From: Streptococcus ruminicola
Lineage (GTDB): Bacteria > Bacillota > Bacilli > Lactobacillales > Streptococcaceae
DNA length: 64,000 nt
Direction: 5' to 3'
Assembly: GCF_011387195.1 (NCBI RefSeq)
Contig: NZ_CP046919.1
Coordinates: forward strand, 1,860,001-1,924,000
In this document: positions 8,567 to 18,382 of the stretch, one piece after another
How the letters are laid out: every line of letters starts with the position of its first letter
How positions within the stretch are numbered: the first letter of the stretch is position 1
Position numbers and translations under genes: made by a program
Notes under the pieces: model-generated
Databases searched by the model: none
Told to the model about the DNA's origin: nothing
What the model saw: the letters and a program-made list of their open reading frames with translations, nothing else

Positions 8567-8905
8567 CTAAAAGAAAGCTGGAATAAATAGTTTTGTGTAA
8601 ATTACAGAAACTTGATTTTCTTGCAAACCTAACTCATTGATAATTAGCTTTTTAAGTTTTTCATCATTCACCTTAGAATATACACGATAGCCTTTAGAGT
8701 CCTTGTGAAGCAGTTGAATTGTTTCAGCAATTTTTTGATTTGTTAAAATATCTGGCTGCTTATCAAGATTTGAAAACTTGATAATATAGGGGCCTCCCAT
8801 TTGTTCACCTTGATTATCATAAGTTTTTCGATATTTACTTGTTCCAAACCAAGCAGCTGCAATTGCTACTAAAAAAAGTACAAGCCATAAATTAAAGTGA
8901 AGCAT
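8567..8905 (-). CDS. Small one-TM protein of unknown function (third of three paralogs)
   Basis: A 112-aa protein with an N-terminal hydrophobic segment (about residues 5-20) and a soluble remainder. I do not recognise a named family. The end, VNDEKLKKLIINELGLQENQVSV, aligns with the same part of its two upstream neighbours (pattern ND.ELK..LM.DYGL...QV), so it is a diverged paralog. It lacks the DDTC motif the other two share. It is 16 bases from 8922-9248 and ends in a strong terminator, so the two are probably co-transcribed. Start ATG 8905 has GGAGAT upstream. Location beside the cellobiose PTS suggests a role in that locus. Confidence 0.65.
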   Translation of the reverse strand: MLHFNLWLVLFLVAIAAAWFGTSKYRKTYDNQGEQMGGPYIIKFSNLDKQPDILTNQKIAETIQLLHKDSKGYRVYSKVNDEKLKKLIINELGLQENQVSVIYTKLFIPAFF

Positions 8906-8921
8906 TTTTACATCTCCTATC

Positions 8922-9248
8922 CTACATCATACCAAGTGCACCTGATAGTTGTGCTGGGCGAATAAAGACCTGCTCATCTGATAAGCGATAGTCTGCCATT
9001 AAAATCTTTTTCAATTCCACATCGTTGAGGTGTGATTGAACACTGCAAGTATCATCTGATGAGCCAACAACTCTAACTTTTCCTTTAAGGTGCGCATTAC
9101 TTGCTAAATCAGGCAATGTTACCCCATCTTTCACCACCACTACGTAGTTATAACCAAAAGTTTTTGTCACCCATAGTTTTGCATGAACTGTGTAAATGGC
9201 AGCTGCAATAAAAGCAAGCATTACAATAATTCCTACTGTTTCTAACAT
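8922..9248 (-). CDS. Small one-TM protein of unknown function (second of three paralogs)
   Basis: A 108-aa protein with one N-terminal transmembrane helix (about residues 4-22) followed by basic residues, then a compact domain: TFGYNYVVVV, GVTLPDL, LKGKVRV, SSDDTCSVQS, LNDVELKKILMADY, LSDEQVF. It is about 45 percent identical by eye to 9377-9682, including the FGY, LPDL, DDTC and NDxELK patterns. Basic residues right after the helix favour the domain facing the cytoplasm. No enzyme motif seen. Start ATG 9248 has AAGGAG. A promoter-like sequence at 9302-9329 precedes it. Confidence 0.7.
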   Translation of the reverse strand: MLETVGIIVMLAFIAAAIYTVHAKLWVTKTFGYNYVVVVKDGVTLPDLASNAHLKGKVRVVGSSDDTCSVQSHLNDVELKKILMADYRLSDEQVFIRPAQLSGALGMM

Positions 9249-9301
9249 CGTTAATCTCCTTATGCCTTTTATTCTGAAGCGTTTCTTAAAACTTCATTGA
9301 C

Positions 9302-9329
9302 ATTATAAGATATTTATACAAAAAAACAA
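9302..9329 (-). promoter_or_regulatory. Probable promoter for 8922-9248 and 8567-8905
   Basis: Minus strand TTGTTT (9324-9329), 16-base spacer, TATAAT (9302-9307). No terminator was seen between this and the upstream paralog, so it may add to read-through transcription. Confidence 0.5.
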
Positions 9330-9376
9330 TTATTTTTTAAAACAAAATGCCATAAATATTAACTTTTTAGATACAC

Positions 9377-9682
9377 CTATTTTTGAACTTCTTCGACAAG
9401 TACCTGAGTAGAATCTAAACCATAATCTTTCATCAAGGTTGTTTTCAGCTCAGTATCATTAATCTTTGATTGAACCATACAAGTATCATCTGTCACTGAA
9501 ATAATCTTAATTTTTCCTCTGAGATTATGATTTTTTCTCAAATCTGGTAACTTCAGTCCATGATGCATGGTAATGGTGTAATGGTAACCAAAGCGTTTGG
9601 TCACGCCCATTTTGATTTGGACAACACGAACAATCGCAAAGATTAACAAAAACCCAAAAATAATTGCTAAAATTGTCACCAT
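9377..9682 (-). CDS. Small one-TM protein of unknown function (first of three paralogs)
   Basis: A 101-aa protein: N-terminal transmembrane helix (about residues 3-20), basic linker (IKMGVTKR), then FGYHYTITM, GLKLPDL, LRGKIKI, VTDDTCMVQS, INDTELKTTLMKDYGL. This is the best-conserved pair with 8922-9248. I chose ATG 9682, 9 bases after GGAGGTG, over GTG 9694 which lies in that site. It has its own strong promoter (9732-9760). Function unknown; the conserved Cys in DDTC could be redox, metal or structural. Context (cellobiose PTS on one side, SemiSWEET and phospho-beta-glucosidase on the other) points to sugar uptake or its sensing, by inference. Confidence 0.7.
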   Translation of the reverse strand: MVTILAIIFGFLLIFAIVRVVQIKMGVTKRFGYHYTITMHHGLKLPDLRKNHNLRGKIKIISVTDDTCMVQSKINDTELKTTLMKDYGLDSTQVLVEEVQK

Positions 9683-9731
9683 AATAACCCTCACCTCCTT
9701 GTTCCTAACGGAACACTCAAATTATACGATT

Positions 9732-9760
9732 ACTATAATCCTTTTTGAAAGCCCTGTCAA
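9732..9760 (-). promoter_or_regulatory. Strong sigma-70-type promoter of the small-protein cluster
   Basis: Minus strand TTGACA (9755-9760), 17-base spacer, TATAGT (9732-9737). This is a near-consensus constitutive-type promoter, and no cre-like site overlaps it. Confidence 0.85.
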
Positions 9761-9822
9761 TTATTTTCTGTAAGGCTTCTTTTCAGAAATTAAATAGGAA
9801 GAATCCACTGGAATTCTTTTGC

Positions 9823-9869
9823 AAAAAAGCCTCCAAAACATTGATATCACAACATTTCAAAGACTTTTA
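9823..9869 (-). terminator. Probable terminator after the SemiSWEET gene
   Basis: Minus strand AAGTCTTTGAAA can pair over 12 positions, several of them G-U, with TTTTGGAGGCTT, followed by TTTTT. The stem is weaker than others in the window. Confidence 0.55.
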
Positions 9870-9873
9870 AAAA

Positions 9874-10113
9874 TTATTTATAAATTATTTTACAAATAAG
9901 GATAATTCCTGCTAAGGCAACTGAGATGGTATTGGCAACAATTAAAGCTGGATCTGAAACGGAAATTCCATGCGCCAACCACAATGCCATCCCAGTGACT
10001 GACATGGTATACATGCCAAGTGAAATGGATTCAACGTCTTTGGTTTTTAAAACCTTGATCATTTGTGGCAAAAAACCAAACGTTGTCAAACAAGCCGCAA
10101 TATACCCAATCAT
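9874..10113 (-). CDS. SemiSWEET-family sugar transporter (PQ-loop/MtN3 half protein)
   Basis: A 79-aa membrane protein with three transmembrane helices (about residues 2-18, 34-50 and 57-76), the size of bacterial SemiSWEETs, which dimerise to form a sugar pore. The PQ motif is visible in TTFGFLPQMIKVLKTKDVESIS. Members allow facilitated diffusion of sugars such as glucose or sucrose. It lies between the one-TM protein cluster and the phospho-beta-glucosidase, which suggests efflux or uptake of a free sugar linked to beta-glucoside use. A terminator-like hairpin separates it from bglA, so it may rely on read-through or its own weak promoter. Family call is firm; substrate is inference. Confidence 0.85.
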   Translation of the reverse strand: MIGYIAACLTTFGFLPQMIKVLKTKDVESISLGMYTMSVTGMALWLAHGISVSDPALIVANTISVALAGIILICKIIYK

Positions 10114-10142
10114 AAAGACCTACTCTCTTCTTATAACCATGT

Positions 10143-10185
10143 AAAAACCTTCGTAGGGTAAGAGATTACACCCCCACAAAGGTTT
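10143..10185 (-). terminator. Terminator after the phospho-beta-glucosidase gene
   Basis: Minus strand AAACCTT... pairs with AAGGTTT through an extended stem that includes GGG/CCC, then TTTT. It lies in the leader of the SemiSWEET gene, so it could also act as an attenuator there. Confidence 0.7.
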
Positions 10186-10210
10186 CAAAATAATAACTTA
10201 ATGAATAACT

Positions 10211-11671
<1,461 letters not shown>

Positions 11672-11673
11672 TC

Positions 11674-11692
11674 ATTATAGCAAGCGGTTACA
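11674..11692 (-). promoter_or_regulatory. bglA promoter with overlapping cre-like site
   Basis: Minus strand -10 TATAAT at 11674-11679. Immediately upstream TGTAACCGCTTGCT (11679-11692) matches the cre consensus at 13 of 14 positions and fills the spacer. The -35 is poor. Confidence 0.75.
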
Positions 11693-11709
11693 AAAATAAA
11701 AATAGAAAA

Positions 11710-11733
11710 AATTTCCTAAGTCATTAGGAAATT
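11710..11733 (-). terminator. Terminator after the AarF-like kinase gene
   Basis: AATTTCCTAA and TTAGGAAATT form a perfect 10-bp stem with a 4-base loop, followed on the minus strand by a T run. Confidence 0.85.
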
Positions 11734-11753
11734 CCTTCTATCTTGTTTCATTT

Positions 11754-13322
11754 TTATTTTTTGAGAATCAGGACAAGGTCCCACAAAAAAAGCACAAAAG
11801 CTAAGCCAAAAAGGCCATTTGATAGGATTTCTAAGTTTTGATTAAAACTCAAAATCGTCGCACTTATCAATACGGCAAAAAAGAGCAGGCTCAAAACAAA
11901 GCGGTTAACCACACGATTAAAAAACTTAATACGGTTGGTGTAATCGTATAAATCATGGTTAACTAAAATACGTCCATTTAAGACTTGTTCCAAGAGTTGA
12001 TTGAGACGACGTGGGATATTCTTACCATTTTTTAGTTGATAAAATAGCTCGATAAGCAAGGTTTCTTTGTTCAAAGCTTGCTTAAGCATGTCAGGTCCCA
12101 TATTTTCTAAGAAATAATTCTTAGCAAGTGTCATGAGGTCAACTTCTGGAGCTAGCTCACGAAAAATGCCTTCAATTTGCAGAGCGGCTTTTTCTAAAAT
12201 GGTAATCTGCGGTGACGCTTTGAGTCCATTTTTGACAAAGACATTTAACAAATCCTCAATCAAATCTGTGATAGATAAGACACCGATATCTAGGCTAGAA
12301 TACTTAGCCAGCATGCGTTCCACGTCTTGGGCAAGAGCTGACTTGTTCATTGAGGTATCAAAACTTGTGACAGACAAAATGCCTTTCATCATGCCTTCAA
12401 CGTCTTGTGCCGTAAAGCTGTAAAGAATATCATTTAAGGCTACGCGCATGCCATTATCAAGTTTTCCCATAATCCCAAAATCAATAAAATAAATCTTACC
12501 ATCTGAGATAAAGAGATTGCCTGGGTGAGGGTCACCGTGGAAAAAGCCGTCTTTGAAGACTTGCTTAATAAAACTAAGCATGAGTTTTCGACCAATGTCC
12601 TCAAGGTCATAACCTGCCTTAATCAACTCATCATAGTGATTAATCGGAATACCTGAAACGTAGTCTTCAACGATTAAACGAGGCGTTGTAAACTCATCAT
12701 AGACTTCTGGACTAGCAATACATTTACTTGATTGATTCAATTCAGCAAAGGTAATCATAGCTTGAGCTTCATTGCGAAAATCAATTTCACGCGTCAAGCT
12801 TTCTTTGATTTGCTGCAAAACCTCAGGTAAGTCTACCATTGGAAGAAATGCTTTTGGGATACGTCTTGAAAGGCGAATCAAAAGTGTCAAGTCTTCCTCG
12901 ATAATTTCTGGCAGATTTGGGCGTTGAATTTTGATGATAACGTCTTTACCATTTAGCAAACGAGCACGGTGTGTCTGAGCAACTGAGCCACTCGCTAGTG
13001 GCTCAGGTCTGATTTCAGAAAAATAAGCGGAAACAGGACCAGTAAGCTCTGCTTCTATGGCTTCCATGACCGATTCTGTTGGCAGCGGAAGCACATTGCT
13101 TTGTAGCTTGCTCAACTCTCTAACATAAGCTTCTGGAAAAATATCACTTCTTGTCGAAAGAATCTGACCAATTTTAACAAAACTTGGACCTAATTTTTCA
13201 AAAGCTAAGCGAAGCTTACGAGGTGTTGATTTATCTTCTGCTGCTTTTCCTTTTTCGATTAAAGAGGTTAACCCTACTGAACTAAAGGCACCAATGATTT
13301 CTCTTAAGCGTCTACCTGACAT
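11754..13322 (-). CDS. AarF/UbiB (ABC1) family atypical protein kinase-like protein
   Basis: A 522-aa membrane-anchored member of the UbiB/ABC1/ADCK family. Seen: the KxGQ motif in FEKLGPSFVKIGQILSTR (about residue 50), the Ala-rich P-loop equivalent LASGSVAQTHRA, HGDPHPGNLF and IDFGIMG (catalytic and Mg-binding motifs, residues about 262-285), and two C-terminal transmembrane helices (residues about 470-520). Family members are needed for ubiquinone synthesis or mitochondrial lipid handling. A fermentative streptococcus is not expected to make ubiquinone, and no quinone gene is in this window, so the role is open; lipid or isoprenoid homeostasis is one idea. It pairs with the phasin-like gene 16 bases upstream. 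Confidence 0.85.
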   Translation of the reverse strand: MSGRRLREIIGAFSSVGLTSLIEKGKAAEDKSTPRKLRLAFEKLGPSFVKIGQILSTRSDIFPEAYVRELSKLQSNVLPLPTESVMEAIEAELTGPVSAYFSEIRPEPLASGSVAQTHRARLLNGKDVIIKIQRPNLPEIIEEDLTLLIRLSRRIPKAFLPMVDLPEVLQQIKESLTREIDFRNEAQAMITFAELNQSSKCIASPEVYDEFTTPRLIVEDYVSGIPINHYDELIKAGYDLEDIGRKLMLSFIKQVFKDGFFHGDPHPGNLFISDGKIYFIDFGIMGKLDNGMRVALNDILYSFTAQDVEGMMKGILSVTSFDTSMNKSALAQDVERMLAKYSSLDIGVLSITDLIEDLLNVFVKNGLKASPQITILEKAALQIEGIFRELAPEVDLMTLAKNYFLENMGPDMLKQALNKETLLIELFYQLKNGKNIPRRLNQLLEQVLNGRILVNHDLYDYTNRIKFFNRVVNRFVLSLLFFAVLISATILSFNQNLEILSNGLFGLAFVLFLWDLVLILKK

Positions 13323-13338
13323 AACCCACCAATAATTT

Positions 13339-13626
13339 CTAATTTAAGATATTTGACTTCTTCAAAAGCGCATCAATTTTGTCTTCAAGACGAGAAACAT
13401 CTTCTTTGGTAGCATATTGAACAGGTTTTGTTTTAGCATTTAATTGATCTAAAAAAGCTTGTGCTTCGTCTTCACTTCGGCGTTTTAGTTCAGACTGCAA
13501 TTCTTTTCCTTCGTCAACAGTGAGGCGTCCTTTTTCGACTAACTCTTTTACAAAAGCGTCAGCTTTTTCCAAAGTCATAGACGTCAAACCAATACCGGCT
13601 AAGAGAACTTTTTTCAATTCTTCCAT
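13339..13626 (-). CDS. Phasin-like small coiled-coil protein
   Basis: A 95-aa, highly charged, mostly helical protein (LEKADAFVKELVEKGRLTVDEGKELQSELKRR, then a linker, then a C-terminal coiled coil EDKIDALLKK). It resembles the polyhydroxyalkanoate-regulator phasin family (COG3937-like), although no PHA synthesis genes are visible. It is encoded directly before the AarF-like kinase; from memory this pairing recurs in Firmicutes. It probably binds the kinase or a membrane or lipid surface. Start ATG 13626 has AAGGAGG. Confidence 0.7.
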   Translation of the reverse strand: MEELKKVLLAGIGLTSMTLEKADAFVKELVEKGRLTVDEGKELQSELKRRSEDEAQAFLDQLNAKTKPVQYATKEDVSRLEDKIDALLKKSNILN

Positions 13627-14075
13627 GATTAATTCCTCCTTGAATGACTAAATTAACATTATGTTTACCCTTTCATTCTACTACTTTTGAGATAAAATAT
13701 CTAAAAGAAACAGTCGTTTCATGAAAGTTTCTTATACTAGAAAACTGATAAATTAAAAAGCTCCGCAGCTAACAAAGGAGATTAATTTGTCATGCGGAGC
13801 TCTTTCAAAAAATGTAAACAATTGTGTCTCATAGACTCTAAAACCACTTGCTAGCACGATCAAAAAAGAGGTCTCGCTAAGTGATTTTATATTCCTATTA
13901 TAGTCAGCTAGCAAAAATGATTCTAACACTATCCTTCTCATTTATAATACTTTTATCTGATATGGTCTTGAAAATTTTTATGAAAACCTTTTCTAGAATA
14001 CGCTTCCATTTTTCGAATTATTCTGCTATAATAAAAGAGTAGTTAATACTATGTTATGATTAGAAGGGGTATTAT
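13627..14075. other. 449-base intergenic region between divergent genes
   Basis: Holds, from left, the leader of the phasin-like gene, a candidate minus-strand small RNA with terminator (13753-13890), and the plus-strand promoter of the cupin/AraC regulator, with TATAAT near 14025. A 62-codon open stretch inside (13753-13941, minus) has no ribosome binding site or recognisable protein and overlaps the structured RNA, so I do not call it a gene. Confidence 0.6.
13753..13890 (-). ncRNA. Candidate trans-acting small RNA with anti-Shine-Dalgarno terminator loop
   Basis: A -10 TATAAT (13897-13902) begins a unit of about 135 nt that ends in a strong terminator: AGCTCCGCA (13793-13801) pairs with TGCGGAGCT (13759-13767), followed by TTTTT. 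The 25-base loop contains UCUCCUUUG (complement of 13773-13781), a perfect match to a ribosome binding site core. Upstream, CACTTAGC and GCTAGCAAGTG form a second hairpin. There is no convincing coding sequence. The anti-SD loop resembles the CiaR-controlled csRNAs of streptococci, but I see no CiaR repeat in the promoter. The -35 is weak. Confidence 0.5.
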
Positions 14076-15002
14076 ATGAAACAAGCAGATCCAGCTCACG
14101 AAATTAAAATAGATGAAAGCAAGCACCTTCTACCTTATGATTATTACAGTACAGTGGTTGAAAACGGCCGTCCTGACGTTCTTTTCCACTGGCATCCAGA
14201 AGTTGAAATCAATTATATTTATGAAGGTTCAGCTCGTTTTCACATCGATTACGATTACTTTAATAGTCAAGCAGGTGATATTATCCTCATACGACCAAAT
14301 GGGATGCACTCTATCCACCCGCTAGAAAACCAGAAACATGTCACTGATACTTTTCGCTTTCACTTAGATATGATTGGTTATTCTATTGTAGACCAAGTTA
14401 GTCTTCGTTACTTGCAACCTTTGCAGACTAGCCTTTATAAATTTGTTCCGCGCATTCAACCAGGAATGGAAGGCTATGAGGAAATCAAAGAATGTCTATT
14501 CACCATTTTTGAGCTTTCAAAAAACGAAGGACGTCATTTTGAACTGCTACTCAAATCAAAACTCAATGAATTTCTATATTTGCTCTTTTACTATCGTTAC
14601 GTTCTTCGCAAGAACACTGATGATACTTATCGTAAAAATGAACAGATTCGTGAATTGATTGACTTCATCAATAACAATTATCAAAAGAATCTCTCTATTG
14701 ATTACCTTTCTCAATTCATGGGATATAGTAAAACACACTTTATGGCGGTCTTTAAACAACATACTGGAAGCTCTTGTACGGAGTTCATCATTCAAGTTCG
14801 CCTGAACAAAGCTTGTGATATGTTGATTAACACCTCAAATCCAGTTCTTGAAATTGCTACGGCTGTTGGTTTTAATAACTTGTCAAATTTTAACCGACAA
14901 TTTAAACGTTACTACGAATTAACACCAAGTCAATACCGCAAACAATTTAGTAAGCGAAAAGAAAGTCGTGTCTTAATCAACCCTGCAAGAAAATCTCATT
15001 AA
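14076..15002 (+). CDS. AraC-family regulator with N-terminal cupin domain
   Basis: A 308-aa sugar-type AraC regulator. The N-terminal cupin (residues about 20-110) contains HWHPEVEINYIYEGSARFHID and GDIILIRPNGMHSI, typical ligand-binding beta-barrel motifs. The C-terminal domain (residues about 195-295) has two HTH motifs, LSIDYLSQFMGYSKTHFMAVFK and VLEIATAVGFNNLSNFNRQFK. It points away from its left neighbours and converges on the bglP gene, sharing the terminator region. Its neighbour on the right (beta-glucoside PTS) is a candidate target, but that is inference. Start ATG 14076 has GAAGGGG. Confidence 0.88.
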   Translation: MKQADPAHEIKIDESKHLLPYDYYSTVVENGRPDVLFHWHPEVEINYIYEGSARFHIDYDYFNSQAGDIILIRPNGMHSIHPLENQKHVTDTFRFHLDMIGYSIVDQVSLRYLQPLQTSLYKFVPRIQPGMEGYEEIKECLFTIFELSKNEGRHFELLLKSKLNEFLYLLFYYRYVLRKNTDDTYRKNEQIRELIDFINNNYQKNLSIDYLSQFMGYSKTHFMAVFKQHTGSSCTEFIIQVRLNKACDMLINTSNPVLEIATAVGFNNLSNFNRQFKRYYELTPSQYRKQFSKRKESRVLINPARKSH

Positions 15003-15027
15003 AAGCTGACTCATCTCAGCTTTTTTC
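15001..15027 (+). terminator. Terminator of the cupin/AraC gene
   Basis: AAAGCTGA and TCAGCTTT form an 8-bp stem directly after the stop codon, followed by TTTTTT. Confidence 0.9.
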
Positions 15028-15045
15028 TTATGTCTAAGCACATTA

Positions 15046-15069
15046 AAAAGGACGCTTAAAGCGTCCTTT
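15046..15069 (-). terminator. Terminator of bglP
   Basis: AAAGGACGC-TTTAA-GCGTCCTTT on the minus strand followed by T-rich sequence; it may also work on the plus strand. Confidence 0.85.
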
Positions 15070-15074
15070 CTTTA

Positions 15075-17003
<1,929 letters not shown>

Positions 17004-17025
17004 TTAATGTTCTTTCCTAACAACA

Positions 17026-17132
17026 GAAAAAACCTAAATAAATACTAAACAATTTTCTGCGCCCACATCTGCGGTAACGCCAAAACTATCTTGTATTTAT
17101 TTAGGTTTTGCCTGCTTATCAGTAACAATCCT
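17026..17132 (-). promoter_or_regulatory. LicT-responsive RAT/terminator leader of bglP
   Basis: Minus strand: the RAT element (17103-17132) reads GGATTGTTACTG-ATAA-GCAGGCAAAACCT, a very close match to the BglG/LicT family antiterminator. Its end overlaps the 5' arm of a terminator, AAACCTAAATAAATAC (17093-17108), pairing with GTATTTATTTAGGTTT (17030-17045) and followed by TTTT. LicT binding to RAT should block terminator formation. Confidence 0.95.
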
Positions 17133-17145
17133 TTTAACAATTCTT

Positions 17146-17183
17146 AGTATAGCATGCGCTTACATTTTTTGCAAGCGCTTTTA
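17146..17183 (-). promoter_or_regulatory. bglP promoter with two cre-like sites
   Basis: Minus strand TTGCAA (17169-17174), 17-base spacer, TATACT (17146-17151). TGTAAGCGCATGCT (17151-17164) and TAAAAGCGCTTGCA (17170-17183) each match the cre consensus at 13 of 14 positions and cover the spacer and the -35. Catabolite repression is expected. Confidence 0.85.
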
Positions 17184-17302
17184 TGATATTTTTTTACATT
17201 TTTTAGTATTTTCATTTTGCAGTGAAAATTAACTAGATTTAAAACAGCCTCATTATCATCTTTTTCACAGTTTTTCAGATTTCTTCCAAATTAATTTTTT
17301 AT

Positions 17303-17333
17303 AAAAAAAATCCTCTCAACAGCAGTTGAGAAG
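17303..17333 (-). terminator. Terminator after licT
   Basis: TCTCAAC-TGCT-GTTGAGA on the minus strand followed by a run of eight T. Confidence 0.9.
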
Positions 17334-17342
17334 ATTTTAGGC

Positions 17343-18182
17343 TTATTTGCTACTTGTTTCCAGTCGTTGAATGTGAATGGTGATATAGACTTGTTCATCT
17401 CGACTCATCGGAAAATTGTGTGAGCTTTCGATATAATTCTTTATTTTTTCAGAGCAAGAAAAAGCTTCTGGGTAATTCAGCTTCACTTGTTCATACAAAA
17501 AGCTGTCATTTTTACCTTGTACCACTCCATTGACGACACGTTGCGCAAAATACTGAATATGAGTCACAAAACGATTATAGCTGACAGAATCTTCATCAGA
17601 AACTTTTCCGTAAAACAAACGAACAATCCCTAAAATATCTGTCACAATCTTTGAAATTTGATAGCTTTGCTTAACCAAACCAGAGTCTTTCTGAGCATTG
17701 ATAAAATGAAGCGCAATTGATGAAACCTCATCATCAGGCAGAATAACACCTAGCTTTTCAAAAACAATCTTAAGGGCATCACGACCAAGCTGATACTCCT
17801 TTGGAAAAAATTTACGAATCTCCCAAGACAAAGGATTTTGCACAATGATGTTCTCACGACTTCGCTGAAGTGTGTAATGCAAATGGTCTGCAAGAGCAAT
17901 GTAGAATGCTGTGTCAAAATTAGTTTCTAATACTTCTTGACCATGCTTGATAATATCAAGAACAACCTCTGTCTCTATTGGTGACAAGTCAATATAAACA
18001 CGCGTTAACTCATGTGTAGCAGAGCTATCTTGCATAACAAATGTTTTTTCAACTAAAGAAGTATCAATCTCGTCACCTGATTTCTTTTGAAAACCAAGTC
18101 CTCTCCCCATGACGATAATCTCTTCTCCCTCATCCCCCTTAGCCAAAACAACATTGTTATTATAGACTTTTTCTATCCTCAT
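17343..18182 (-). CDS. licT: Transcription antiterminator of the BglG/LicT family
   Basis: RNA-binding regulator of 279 aa. The N-terminal CAT domain (about 1-55, MRIEKVYNNNVVLAKGDEGEEIIVMGRGLGFQ in part) binds RAT hairpins. PRD1 (about 65-165) has His in ADHLHYTLQR and ALHFINAQ is near its end; PRD2 (about 170-279) has FVTHIQYFAQ and ITIHIQRLE. When beta-glucosides are present, BglP stops phosphorylating PRD1 and HPr phosphorylates PRD2, giving the active dimer. Two RAT sites are visible, one before bglP and one before licT itself, so it controls both its target and its own gene. Confidence 0.95.
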   Translation of the reverse strand: MRIEKVYNNNVVLAKGDEGEEIIVMGRGLGFQKKSGDEIDTSLVEKTFVMQDSSATHELTRVYIDLSPIETEVVLDIIKHGQEVLETNFDTAFYIALADHLHYTLQRSRENIIVQNPLSWEIRKFFPKEYQLGRDALKIVFEKLGVILPDDEVSSIALHFINAQKDSGLVKQSYQISKIVTDILGIVRLFYGKVSDEDSVSYNRFVTHIQYFAQRVVNGVVQGKNDSFLYEQVKLNYPEAFSCSEKIKNYIESSHNFPMSRDEQVYITIHIQRLETSSK

Positions 18183-18213
18183 TATCTACTACTCCCTCAA
18201 AAAAATTCGGAAA

Positions 18214-18310
18214 GAAAAGGCAAAACTAGCGTACACAAAATGCACTGTGTTTTTACGCACAAATGCTTTCTATGCACACTAGGTTTTGCCTGCTTAACCA
18301 GTAACAATCC
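18214..18310 (-). promoter_or_regulatory. Second RAT/terminator leader, in front of licT
   Basis: Minus strand RAT (18281-18310): GGATTGTTACTG-GTTAA-GCAGGCAAAACCT. The terminator stem uses GGCAAAAC (within the RAT end) pairing with GTTTTGCC (18219-18226) followed by TTTT. This predicts positive autoregulation of licT. Confidence 0.9.
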
Positions 18311-18335
18311 TCTTACTGGTATCCATTTTACCAAA

Positions 18336-18360
18336 AATCCCCTTAAAATGAAAGGGGATA
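18336..18360 (-). terminator. Terminator after the ClC gene
   Basis: Minus strand ATCCCC... pairs with ...GGGGAT around a T/A-rich loop, followed by TTTTT. It also sits at the likely licT promoter (TAAAAT -10 just downstream). Confidence 0.75.
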
Positions 18361-18382
18361 CAAAAACATTTTATTGACATAT

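Noticed and set aside
9272-9290. cre-like sequence (GAAGCGTTTC) before the second small-protein gene
   Set aside because: Only about 10 of 14 consensus positions match and it lies downstream of the -10.
13800-13870. GTTTTAGAG stretch resembling the start of a type II CRISPR repeat or tracrRNA
   Set aside because: Occurs once, with no array, spacers or cas genes in the window.
13753-13941. 62-codon open frame on the minus strand
   Set aside because: No ribosome binding site, odd composition, and it overlaps a hairpin and terminator that fit an RNA gene better.
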